A stretch of DNA of 64,000 nucleotides from Anaerobacterium chartisolvens (GTDB lineage Bacteria; Bacillota; Clostridia; Acetivibrionales; DSM-27016). Position numbers and translations under genes: made by a program. The stretch is from positions 1 to 64,000 of the forward strand of contig NZ_QPJT01000015.1 of the NCBI RefSeq assembly GCF_003337415.1, written 5' to 3'. Positions 36,042 through 43,956 of this stretch are shown in pieces; position 1 is the first letter of the stretch, and each line of letters starts with the position of its first letter. Below the pieces are notes generated by a model. It was given only the letters and a program-made list of their open reading frames with translations. It made no database searches and was not told the DNA's origin.

Positions 36042-36220
36042 TCTTCTCACCCCGCATTTCTTCATATATCATAAGCTTAACTTCACTTAAATTATATTTA
36101 TATTCATTAAAATACAGTTTAAACGAATTATATCCAATAGTCAATCCAGTTTATATTATAACCCTGCGATCTTTCTATATCTTTCTATATTATATATAAA
36201 TATGCGGCATAAAAAAACCC

Positions 36221-36271
36221 TTTACACGAGAACGCATGTTTGATATAATTCTTTTGAAAACAAATGTTCTT
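36221..36271 (+). promoter_or_regulatory. Sigma-A promoter with LexA-like operators (candidate SOS promoter)
   Basis: TTTACA at 36221-36226, 17-base spacer, TATAAT at 36244-36249. The spacer contains GAACGCATGTTT (36230-36241), matching the clostridial/Bacillus LexA-type pattern GAAC-N4-GTTC/T. A second partial match, AAACAAATGTTC (about 36258-36269), lies just after the -10. LexA bound to either would block polymerase. The promoter points at the small gene starting at 36341. Confidence 0.5.
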
Positions 36272-36340
36272 CCTATAAAAGCTGTTTTGTAATAAAGTCA
36301 AAATATTTATAAGCTTATTTTGCGGAGGTGTTGTATTTTT

Positions 36341-36535
36341 ATGAAGGGTTTATCAAACGGCAGAAAATTCAGTGAACAGATAAGACTGGCAGTAGACATT
36401 CAGGATCTCTCTTCAATTATGGAATGTACCTTGAGGATAGCGGAGCTTCAAAAAAAAGGCTACCGGCTGGTTGACACGTATATCGATGAGCAGGAGCAAA
36501 ACTATTTTTTGGAGAATGCAAAAGCAGAAGCTTAA
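36341..36535 (+). CDS. Small hypothetical protein, possibly SOS-regulated
   Basis: 64 aa, ATG at 36341 with GGAGG 12 bases upstream. The protein is hydrophilic and probably helical (SEQIRLAVDIQDLSSIMECT, AELQKKGYRLVDTYIDEQEQ), with no signal peptide or membrane segment. I do not recognise the family. It is the only gene between a LexA-like promoter (36221-36271) and a terminator hairpin (36584-36629), so it is a complete monocistronic unit. The promoter context suggests a DNA-damage-induced small protein; clostridial SOS genes include small division inhibitors, but this one lacks the membrane segment of YneA-like inhibitors. Reality as a gene rests on the ribosome site, promoter and terminator around it. 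Confidence 0.6.
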   Translation: MKGLSNGRKFSEQIRLAVDIQDLSSIMECTLRIAELQKKGYRLVDTYIDEQEQNYFLENAKAEA

Positions 36536-36583
36536 AGGCGCCGCTCCTCCGGCAATAGCATCAAGCACGCAAAATCAGGGGAA

Positions 36584-36629
36584 AAGGCCGCTGCAAAACA
36601 TAACCTGGTACTTGTTTTGCAGCAGCCTT
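36584..36629. terminator. Bidirectional terminator between small gene and ppk
   Basis: Long inverted repeat AAGGCCGCTGCAAAACA / TGTTTTGCAGCAGCCTT, 17 bp with one mismatch (a G-U pair on the minus strand) and a 12-base loop. It lies between two convergent genes, 18 bases past the ppk stop on the minus strand. Confidence 0.7.
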
Positions 36630-36646
36630 CGGTATTATATTTCCAA

Positions 36647-38761
36647 TTATATTTCCAAAAGCCTTTCCTTTTCAGACACCGCTGCCTGAGACAGGCTTAC
36701 CGCCTCCCTGCAAAAGTACTCCTGACTGCTTATAATTTCCTTTCCGCGCCTTTGAACCTTAGAGTAGCCTCCCTCCCTGTCCAGAACCCTTGCCTTGACA
36801 TTATCCCTTAAATATATATCCAGTATTTTTTTTATTTCACTAAATATCCCCTCATCCTCAACAGGAAAAAGAATCTCTATTCTTCTGTCAAGATTTCTGG
36901 TCATCCAATCCGCACTGGATAAGAACATCTGCCCGTTTCCATTGTTAGAGAAGTAAAAAATCCTGCTGTGCTCAAGAAATCTTCCCACAATGCTCCTTAC
37001 CCTTATGTTTTCACTAAGACCCTTTATACCCGGCTTAAGGCAGCATATTCCTCTTACTATGAGGTCGATTTTTACCCCTGCCTTTGATGCCTTATACAGC
37101 TCATTTATAATCTTTTCATCTACAAGAGAATTTATTTTTGCAATTATTCTGGCCTTGCTTCCATTTCTGGCATGTTCCGCCTCCGCCCTTATTAAAGAGG
37201 TAAACCTGCCGCGCAGAGTCATAGGGGCGACATCGAGCTTATACATTCCCGTAAGCCTGGAATAGCCCGAAAGCCTGTTGAAAACAGCCGATGCATCAGC
37301 CCCGAAATACGGGTTGGAGGTAAAAAGACCTATGTCGGTGTAAAGCCTTGCGGTGGTATCATTATAATTCCCTGTACCTAAGTGAACATATCTTTTTATT
37401 CCGTCATCCTCCATCCTCACCACAAGAAGTATTTTGCAATGGGTTTTCAGGCCCACAAGCCCGTAGATTACATGACAGCCCGCCATTTCAAGTCTCTTAG
37501 CCCATATAATATTGTTCTGCTCGTCAAAGCGGGCCTTGAGCTCAACTAAAACGGTAACCTGCTTGCCGTTTTCAGCAGCCTGCGCAAGAGCCTCCACAAT
37601 AGGTGAATTCCCGCTTACCCTGTACAGCGTCTGCTTTATAGCCAGCACCTTGGGATCATTTGCCGCCTGCTTTACAAAATCAATAACAGAATCAAAGGAT
37701 GTAAAAGGGTGGTGAAGAAGTATATCCTTCTGCCTTATGGCATCAAATATGTCCTCACTATCAATAAGCTCCTTTACGGGCTGAGGCTGGTAAGCTGGGT
37801 AGCGCAAGTGATCATACCCTGAAAGCATACTTATTTTCATAAGGAAGGTAAGGTCCAAGGGTCCCTTTACTTCATATATGTTCTTGTCGGACAGCTCAAA
37901 CTCCTCCTTCAGTATGGTAAGCAGCCCGGGATCCATTCCTTGCTCTATTTCCAGTCTTATGACCAAGCCCCATTTCCTTTTTTTTATAAATTCCTGTATC
38001 GCCTGAAGAAGATCCTCGGCCTCCTCCTCATCGAGGCCCTGATCGGTATTTCTGGTTACCCTGCAGCACGCCATTGTAACAACCCTATGTCCGGTAAAAA
38101 GGGTGTCTATGTTCATTTTTATTATATCCTCAAGGAAAACAAAGCAATCCTTTCCACCCGAGGATGGAACTCTCACCAGCCTGTCCAGAACGGATGGTAC
38201 CTGCACCATGCCAAATGTAACCCCCTCCTTCCCCTCCGATTCCTCGTCCTTTAAAAGAAGAGCGATATTTACGCTCTTGTTCACAACAAGCGGAAACGGC
38301 CGGCTTTTGTCAACCACCACAGGAGTCAGAACGGGATATATGGTATTTTTATAGAGCTTTTGAAGGTAATCCTTCTGCTGCTGATCCAGCTCCTTTCTCT
38401 TTAAAAAAACAATCCCTTCCTTTTTAAGCCTGGGCACAAGCGTTTTTGTATAGTAGCCGTACTGGCTTTGCACCATCCTTTGCGTTTGCACCACTATACT
38501 TTCTATTTGCTCGGCAGGAGTCATTCCGGCCGGATCTGGTTCGGAAAATCCCGCATGAATCTTGTCATACAGCGACGCCACTCTCACCATGAAAAATTCA
38601 TCCAGATTTGAGCTGGAAATTGCTAAAAACTTCATTCTCTCCAGTATTGGGTTGCTATTATTGCCGTCGCTTGCCTCAAGCAGAACCCTCTTATTAAACT
38701 CAAGCCAGCTTAGCTCACGGTTAAAAAAATTTTTGCAGTCCTTATCCCTGCCGCTGTTCAT
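36647..38761 (-). CDS. ppk: Polyphosphate kinase 1
   Basis: 704 aa, standard length for Ppk1. N-terminal domain FFNRELSWLEFNKRVLLEA with SSNLDEFFMVRVA, head domain, and the two phospholipase-D-like catalytic domains: LHHPFTSFDSVIDFV, KQTLYRVSGNSPIVEAL, ELKARFDEQNNIIWAKRLE, and YGLVGLKTHCKILL holding the autophosphorylated His; RYVHLGTGNYND follows. It makes polyphosphate from ATP reversibly. Its start overlaps the ppx stop by four bases (ATGA), so both are made from one message, ppx first. Terminated by the hairpin at 36584-36629. Confidence 0.96.
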   Translation of the reverse strand: MNSGRDKDCKNFFNRELSWLEFNKRVLLEASDGNNSNPILERMKFLAISSSNLDEFFMVRVASLYDKIHAGFSEPDPAGMTPAEQIESIVVQTQRMVQSQYGYYTKTLVPRLKKEGIVFLKRKELDQQQKDYLQKLYKNTIYPVLTPVVVDKSRPFPLVVNKSVNIALLLKDEESEGKEGVTFGMVQVPSVLDRLVRVPSSGGKDCFVFLEDIIKMNIDTLFTGHRVVTMACCRVTRNTDQGLDEEEAEDLLQAIQEFIKKRKWGLVIRLEIEQGMDPGLLTILKEEFELSDKNIYEVKGPLDLTFLMKISMLSGYDHLRYPAYQPQPVKELIDSEDIFDAIRQKDILLHHPFTSFDSVIDFVKQAANDPKVLAIKQTLYRVSGNSPIVEALAQAAENGKQVTVLVELKARFDEQNNIIWAKRLEMAGCHVIYGLVGLKTHCKILLVVRMEDDGIKRYVHLGTGNYNDTTARLYTDIGLFTSNPYFGADASAVFNRLSGYSRLTGMYKLDVAPMTLRGRFTSLIRAEAEHARNGSKARIIAKINSLVDEKIINELYKASKAGVKIDLIVRGICCLKPGIKGLSENIRVRSIVGRFLEHSRIFYFSNNGNGQMFLSSADWMTRNLDRRIEILFPVEDEGIFSEIKKILDIYLRDNVKARVLDREGGYSKVQRRGKEIISSQEYFCREAVSLSQAAVSEKERLLEI

Positions 38762-40314
38762 AATTGCACTCTCCTTTGCTTCAAAACCGGCCTGTAGCCC
38801 ATAACCTCTTCAAAAAAGGCTGCATTCCCCGTAAAATTCCATTCCTCCAGAAGCATGTCCTCAGAGGCCCATATGTTAAAATTAATTGTCCTTTCCCACA
38901 CCTGAAGCTCTATTCCTTTTACCTTTCTTTTATGTGATATATCCAATGCTTCGGCCACCCTTAATATGGCAGCCAGCTTTGACACTATAATTCCGTCTCC
39001 GCTCTCTAGCATTCTATAATTTTCATGCGTCTGACTGGGTATCTCATGGCTGTGATACCTCGCAATGTTTGCTATAATATCCAGCTCCCTCTCCGAAAGC
39101 CCTAATATGTCCTGAAAGCGTATTATATTATATGAATGCACATCATGGCTGTTTGGATTTATATATTTGCCTATATCATGAAGTATGGACGCAACCTGCA
39201 GGTACAGCCTCTCTCTTTGCCCAAGCCTGTGAATTTTACCCATCTGGTCAAAAATAGAGGTGGAATGCTTTTCAATATACCTGCAATGCTCCTCATCTAT
39301 AAAGTATTTTTCCCCTATATACCACACCGAGCTGATAATATCCCCAATAGCCTCATGCCTCCCCGGCGTATCCAGCAGTTCGTCAACCATATCCACCAGG
39401 AGTCCATGCCTTAAGGAAGACATGGGAGCATAAATCCCTTCAGCATCAGTCATATTCAGAAAATTGTGAAATAAAATAACGGACGACATGAGCACCTCGG
39501 CATCGTTTTGTGCCAGCTTGAACTCTTTTGCTATTTGAGAGGTTGTCATACCGCATATTTTTAAATACAGCCTCTTTAGGGTGTCGCTTTTTACAAAATT
39601 CTGCCCCGCACTACTGTCGAAGGCCCTGCACATCTCTATTATAGTTCTTAAGCCGCCTCCTAAGCCAATAAAGCTTTTTATTCTCGCCTGTGACAGCAAG
39701 GGAGTAAAAAAGGATATTTTGCTATCAATAAACTCCTCCATAACCTGAGGGAAGTCAAGGGTCTTAGCTTCAAGGCCGGCAAGAATTTCACTCAGCCTTA
39801 AGGAGCCCACCTTTATGTATTCCGTGAATTTAAGATTGCCCCTGCTGTATGCAGACATTTCGACCCCGCCCGAGCCTATATCCACTATCAGTGTTCCGCT
39901 ATGGCTGTCGGTTTTGGCTTTATTTATCAGTTCTCTTATAGCCTTGTACATAAAAAACCGCGCTTCAGTGTTGTTTATCCCCCTGACCTCAAGGCCTGAC
40001 GTTACCCTTATCTGCTCAAGCACGTATTCCTTATTTTCGGCTTCACGTATTCCGCTTGTGCTTACAGCCTTATAATGTCTTACCTTATATTGCTTCATTA
40101 CCCTGGAAAAGCCGACAAGGGTATCGCACAGGTCATGAAGCGAAGCTGCTTGTATTCTCCCTGTTGCAAACGTATCCCTTCCAATACCTGTGGGCTTATA
40201 AAGGTCTTCAAGAGTTTTTACATTTCCCCGGGCATCTACCTGAGCTATTGACATTCTTATTGCATTTGAACCCACATCAATAGCTGCGATTACTTCATAT
40301 CCGTTTTTGTGCAT
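38758..40314 (-). CDS. ppx: Exopolyphosphatase / GppA-type phosphatase with HD domain
   Basis: About 518 aa from the ATG at 40314 (AAGGGG 9 bases upstream; ATG at 40320 is too close to it). Residues about 5-305 are the Ppx/GppA ASKHA-fold phosphatase: IAAIDVGSNAIRMS phosphate loop, STSGIREAENKEYV, LIVDIGSGGVEMS. Residues about 325-510 are an HD-type domain (SILHDIGKYINP, YHSHEIP), as in the long Ppx form. It degrades polyphosphate from the ends or hydrolyses pppGpp. Directly coupled to ppk, the pair sets the polyphosphate pool, probably a stress or energy reserve. Confidence 0.92.
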   Translation of the reverse strand: MHKNGYEVIAAIDVGSNAIRMSIAQVDARGNVKTLEDLYKPTGIGRDTFATGRIQAASLHDLCDTLVGFSRVMKQYKVRHYKAVSTSGIREAENKEYVLEQIRVTSGLEVRGINNTEARFFMYKAIRELINKAKTDSHSGTLIVDIGSGGVEMSAYSRGNLKFTEYIKVGSLRLSEILAGLEAKTLDFPQVMEEFIDSKISFFTPLLSQARIKSFIGLGGGLRTIIEMCRAFDSSAGQNFVKSDTLKRLYLKICGMTTSQIAKEFKLAQNDAEVLMSSVILFHNFLNMTDAEGIYAPMSSLRHGLLVDMVDELLDTPGRHEAIGDIISSVWYIGEKYFIDEEHCRYIEKHSTSIFDQMGKIHRLGQRERLYLQVASILHDIGKYINPNSHDVHSYNIIRFQDILGLSERELDIIANIARYHSHEIPSQTHENYRMLESGDGIIVSKLAAILRVAEALDISHKRKVKGIELQVWERTINFNIWASEDMLLEEWNFTGNAAFFEEVMGYRPVLKQRRVQL

Positions 40315-40547
40315 AAGCATGTGCCCCTTTTAACGTATTTGTTTATAAATTCGGCCCTTTTATGTTAAAAATTATATCACCTTATGGAGTCTCATTAAAT
40401 AAATGTAAAAAATTTAACATTGTATAAGGAGTATTTTACAGGTATAGCAAAATTCCGACAAGCAAGCCTTTAGAAATTTTCACGGCGAGCTACACCCCTT
40501 AATTATAATTTCATATCACTTGTTAAATTATAATATGTTATATTTTT

Positions 40548-40576
40548 TTAACCTTTTTCATTATATTGCATATAAT
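40548..40576 (+). promoter_or_regulatory. Candidate promoter of the FG-GAP-like gene
   Basis: TTAACC at 40548-40553, 17-base spacer, TATAAT at 40571-40576, 33 bases before the ATG at 40610. The same bases also give CATATAATA, which fits the sigma-K -10 form CATA-N3-TA, with AC 16 bases upstream (one short of ideal). Which sigma factor is used is undecided. Confidence 0.4.
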
Positions 40577-40609
40577 ATCAAAAGAATACTTACATAAGGA
40601 GAATTTTTA

Positions 40610-41569
40610 ATGATTATACCCTTAAAACTTGCCGGACTTGCATTGACCGGGAGCATACTTTCGCCCAAGCTTATTGAGGGTGCTTTTGGCTTTAAGGGCA
40701 GAGGCCGCAATACTTCCCGTCCCATGCCATTGAGTATGGACATGTCAGCTTTGCCCAGCTCGCTTCACAGCCTTTTTAAAAATTTATCCGCATCTGTCTC
40801 AAGAATTATGCAAAGACCCGTTAAGGAAGATTACAGCAGCCTTGCCAAAAGATTCATTCATAAAAACGCGCAGATTTTAACACCTGCATACCCATTTGGT
40901 GTCGGTAAATTTCATCTCGCAGATATAGACGGAGATTCAAGAAATGAGCTTATTATTCCATACAGACTCGATGATGCTGTAAGATTACTGGTACTGAAAA
41001 AATCGGAGCATGAGTGGTTCAGAGCAGATGAAATTTCTTTTCCGGGACACAAATCTATAAATTTTATGAATTTTGCCCATGTTACAGGGAGTACCGGCAA
41101 GCAAATGCTTGTAGGCTTCAAAATGGACAAAGACCTTGGAAGTCTTCATGCATACTCCTTTGATGAGGGCAAGGTAAGGGAGCTTTTCGCCAGCAGCTAC
41201 AGCAGGATTGAAGTAATAGAGCCCCAAAAAAGCACGCTTCCCTCTGCAAAAGCACAATTGGCAATATGGAACAAGCTGAATGAAGGGGATTATGACATCG
41301 AGCTTATGCAATGGGACGGTATGTCACTTAGCCCCTCCAAAAATCACGCCTCTTATTATCACCAAAGAGTGGTTCCGTATTATATGCGAAAAATCAGGGC
41401 GTATCCCTCCGAAGCTCTTAACTGGTACTGCTTTGCAGATGCCTTGAGCAAATCGGGAATGCACAGGGAGGCTATGGAAGCAATTCAGTTTGCCATATTC
41501 AGACACACCTCACCCTCGATAAAGCAAAGACTTCTGGAATTACAGGAGAGAATTAGTATAGACAGATAA
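40610..41569 (+). CDS. Hypothetical protein with FG-GAP/VCBS-like repeat and helical C-terminus
   Basis: 319 aa, ATG with AAGGAG 8 bases upstream. The N-terminal 20 residues are hydrophobic (PLKLAGLALTGSILSPKLI), possibly a weak signal or membrane anchor, followed by a basic region. At about 98-115, GKFHLADIDGDSRNELIIPY is the calcium-loop core of an FG-GAP/VCBS repeat as in beta-propeller proteins, and a second related strand set follows up to about 240. The end (about 262-319) looks like a TPR-type helical hairpin pair (EALNWYCFADALSKSGMHRE). No enzymatic motif. It is monocistronic and divergent from ppx. Function unknown; sensing or protein-protein contact at the membrane would suit the fold. 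Confidence 0.7.
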   Translation: MIIPLKLAGLALTGSILSPKLIEGAFGFKGRGRNTSRPMPLSMDMSALPSSLHSLFKNLSASVSRIMQRPVKEDYSSLAKRFIHKNAQILTPAYPFGVGKFHLADIDGDSRNELIIPYRLDDAVRLLVLKKSEHEWFRADEISFPGHKSINFMNFAHVTGSTGKQMLVGFKMDKDLGSLHAYSFDEGKVRELFASSYSRIEVIEPQKSTLPSAKAQLAIWNKLNEGDYDIELMQWDGMSLSPSKNHASYYHQRVVPYYMRKIRAYPSEALNWYCFADALSKSGMHREAMEAIQFAIFRHTSPSIKQRLLELQERISIDR

Positions 41570-41577
41570 GGCGCATA

Positions 41578-41790
41578 ACGATTGGTAGGGAACGCCCACC
41601 GTGGCGTTCCGCTCCCGTAGGCGTCAGACTGTGTGAAAACCCTAAAATTGTTTGGAAAATTGCAGCTTGCCACCGTTACGGCATCATGGGGTACGGTTCT
41701 TCTGCTTTCCTTTCAGTCCTACGCTGCGCTACGGAAGCATAAGAATCCGTCCCCAAGATTCCTCCGCTAACCCTCCCCATCTAATCAAAA
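41578..41790. repeat. GC-richer non-coding segment, possible relic of an insertion element
   Basis: About 210 bases that differ in composition from the AT-rich DNA around them and carry no gene. It opens with the inverted repeat GGAACGCC-6 bases-GGCGTTCC (41589-41610) and contains CAGACTGTGTGAAAACCCTA, which looks like the terminal repeat of some transposase-encoding insertion sequences (TAGGGTTTTCACACAGTCTG on the other strand). No transposase remains. It could also be a genome-wide interspersed repeat. Confidence 0.35.
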
Positions 41791-41853
41791 ATTAAATGCC
41801 TATTCTAAATTAATATTATAAAAATAATTTTCAAATGAAATCATTTCTTATCA

Positions 41854-41882
41854 TTGACTCAGTCCAGATATTGGTATATAAT
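41854..41882 (+). promoter_or_regulatory. Sigma-A promoter of the GGDEF/HD-GYP gene
   Basis: TTGACT at 41854-41859, exactly 17 bases, TATAAT at 41877-41882. The gene begins at 42150, so the leader would be about 260 bases. The leader holds a short self-complementary stretch near 41930-41960 (ACACTCAAGCTGGTGTGAG) but I do not recognise a known riboswitch. Confidence 0.6.
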
Positions 41883-42149
41883 ATATGCTATAGTTTCTTT
41901 CTATTAAGCAATTATTGAATAAAAAATTACACTCAAGCTGGTGTGAGCAGGCCTTGGCACCTCGTCATTCCATCTTTGTTCTCATTATAGGTGCAACAAA
42001 AGATACTACTGATATATTTTTATTATATTTTACATTTTTTGTATATATATGGTACATATTTAAAATTTATAATGTTTTTAAAGGATTTTCCAAATAAATG
42101 TAGAATATTAATAAATTGAATATATTGAGGATCGAGGTGAAGCTAAATA

Positions 42150-43664
42150 ATGTCTGGCTTAAAACAAAAGTTAATCCAGATAAGGTTGTCAATAAAAGAA
42201 TTAAACAGCAATTACCTGGGCACTACATACAAAAAATTTGAGTTTAGTCTTTGCGTAACTTTGTATTGGGTGCTTGCTATTATACAGCGGCAGTATATAT
42301 TCCCTGAGAATATGAACGGCATAATTGCTCAAATGCAATCCTTCACAGCCATATATCTTTGTTTTCGTTTCAGCTATTCAGGCTTTTTTGCAGCAGTTAT
42401 TTTTAATCTCATCGACATAACAATGCTTGTAGTTTTATACTCAAACACTCGCAGTTCAAACCTGCTTATAGGTATAACCGTAAAGGTTTTTACCATTATA
42501 TCCACAAGCATAGTTGCAATTCTGGTTGGCAAGGAAAGTGCTCATAAAAAAACTTTGCAAAGATTGGCAATAACGGATGAACTAACTAACGTTTACAATC
42601 AGAGGCACTTTCATTCACTTTTAGACAAGGAAATTGCCAGAGTTCAGAAAAGCAAGGGTTCTATCGGCCTTATTCTTGTTGATATTGACAATTTCAAAAC
42701 CTTTAACGATGTCTACGGACATGACTGCGGAGACAATATATTAAAGGAAACGGCTGTACTTTTGGATTCTCTCTTTAAAAATAAGTTCTTTGTATGCAGA
42801 TATGGAGGCGATGAATTCGCCGTTATATTGCCCGATGCAAATATAAAGGAGATAGAATCCACCGCACATTACATTAAAGAAATGTATTCTCAAAGAACCA
42901 TTCACTGTAAAAGTGAAATAAGCGCTAAAGTAACTCTGTCCATGGGGCTGTCCGAATACCCCAATATGTCCGGCAGCAAGAACGATCTCATATCCCATGC
43001 CGACATGGCTCTTTACCATGCAAAAAACCTTGGAAAGGATAAGGTTCATTTTTATCAGGACATAATTCTCCAGCTCCGTAAGAGTATAAGCTCGGATCAC
43101 CAGCAGCTTATAGGCGTTTTTAAAACCTTATTAAGCATTATATCGGCTAAGGACAAGTACACCCTTGCGCATTCGGAGCGCGTGTCCTCCTATGCTGTAA
43201 TGATAGGCAACAAGCTGTGTTTAGGCTTTAAGGATATAAGCATACTGCAGTATGCGGGGCTTCTTCACGACATAGGTAAAATTGAGATACCCAGATCAAT
43301 ACTTAACAAGGTAGGCCGCTTAACTGATGAGGAGTTTGAGCTTATACGAAAGCACCCGGTATACAGCGCAAATATGCTGGAGCCTTTAGAGGGCATGGAT
43401 CAGCTTATTGAATATGTAAGACATCATCATGAGAGATTCGACGGGAAGGGATATCCCGACGGTCTTGCAGGCAAGGACATAAGCCTTGGGGCAAGAATAC
43501 TGTGTGTGGCGGATTCCTTTGACGCGATGCTTTCAGAGCGTCCCTACAGCAGAAGCATGACAGCGGAGCAGGCCTTCAGAGAGCTTGAGAAAAATGCGGG
43601 AACACAGTTTGATCCTATAATAGTAAGAATCTTTATTGATGTTATGAAGGAAAAGATCGCGTAA
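42150..43664 (+). CDS. Membrane GGDEF + HD-GYP cyclic-di-GMP protein
   Basis: 504 aa. Residues about 33-127 contain four or so membrane helices without a large extracellular loop. A GGDEF domain follows (138-300) with an intact active site YGGDEF at 218-223 and no RxxD inhibitory site before it. Residues 318-504 are an HD-GYP domain with LLHDIGK at 371-377, VRHHHERFDGKGYPDGL and ADSFDAM, the complete metal and GYP set. The protein therefore carries both a cyclic-di-GMP synthase and a phosphodiesterase. The input may come through the membrane region. GAGGTG lies 10 bases before the ATG. A mobile repeat copy starts only a few bases after the stop, followed by a terminator. Confidence 0.93.
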   Translation: MSGLKQKLIQIRLSIKELNSNYLGTTYKKFEFSLCVTLYWVLAIIQRQYIFPENMNGIIAQMQSFTAIYLCFRFSYSGFFAAVIFNLIDITMLVVLYSNTRSSNLLIGITVKVFTIISTSIVAILVGKESAHKKTLQRLAITDELTNVYNQRHFHSLLDKEIARVQKSKGSIGLILVDIDNFKTFNDVYGHDCGDNILKETAVLLDSLFKNKFFVCRYGGDEFAVILPDANIKEIESTAHYIKEMYSQRTIHCKSEISAKVTLSMGLSEYPNMSGSKNDLISHADMALYHAKNLGKDKVHFYQDIILQLRKSISSDHQQLIGVFKTLLSIISAKDKYTLAHSERVSSYAVMIGNKLCLGFKDISILQYAGLLHDIGKIEIPRSILNKVGRLTDEEFELIRKHPVYSANMLEPLEGMDQLIEYVRHHHERFDGKGYPDGLAGKDISLGARILCVADSFDAMLSERPYSRSMTAEQAFRELEKNAGTQFDPIIVRIFIDVMKEKIA

Positions 43665-43667
43665 GTA

Positions 43668-43875
43668 TATATTATAGGACGCGATAAAGATTTTACAAAC
43701 ATGGATGATATAATTGCTTACAGAAATTTTTAATAGCAACGAAAAGACGCCTTGCGGGGAAATGTCTCACGGGTATGTCATCAGGCACTTTTCTTAGATG
43801 TATTCCTTACGGGTCAAAAAAATTTCTTCCAGCAATTTATATCCTCCATGTAAAATCTTTATCCCTACATATATA
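43668..43875 (-). mobile_element. Small inverted-repeat element (MITE-like), copy 1
   Basis: About 205 bases, placed in the opposite orientation to copy 3 (57669-57873) and nearly identical to it, with about a dozen differences by eye. Ends are related inverted repeats containing GATAAAGATTTTACA; the interior includes GACCCGTAAGGAATACATC. No gene inside. It begins a few bases after the stop of the GGDEF/HD-GYP gene. Flanks are too AT-rich to define a target duplication. Confidence 0.7.
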
Positions 43876-43882
43876 ATAAAAA

Positions 43883-43933
43883 AAGAGCCGGATTTGGGAG
43901 CTTTGCAGAGCCTCCTTTAAATCCGGCTTTTTG
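43883..43933. terminator. Bidirectional terminator between GGDEF gene and hydrogenase genes
   Basis: Stem AGCCGGATTT / AAATCCGGCT at 43886-43928 with A-run before and T-run (CTTTTTGG) after, loop 23 bases with its own small complementarity. It serves two convergent genes. Confidence 0.8.
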
Positions 43934-43956
43934 GTTAACATATTTTAAAAAGGCCG

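Noticed and set aside
36042-36220. S-adenosylmethionine or cobalamin riboswitch before the methionine synthase genes
   Set aside because: The leader is short and AT-rich and lacks the conserved cores of those riboswitches.
41915-42097. 60-aa ORF in the leader of the GGDEF/HD-GYP gene
   Set aside because: TTG start without a Shine-Dalgarno site and AT-driven Phe/Tyr/Ile-rich sequence; treated as untranslated leader.
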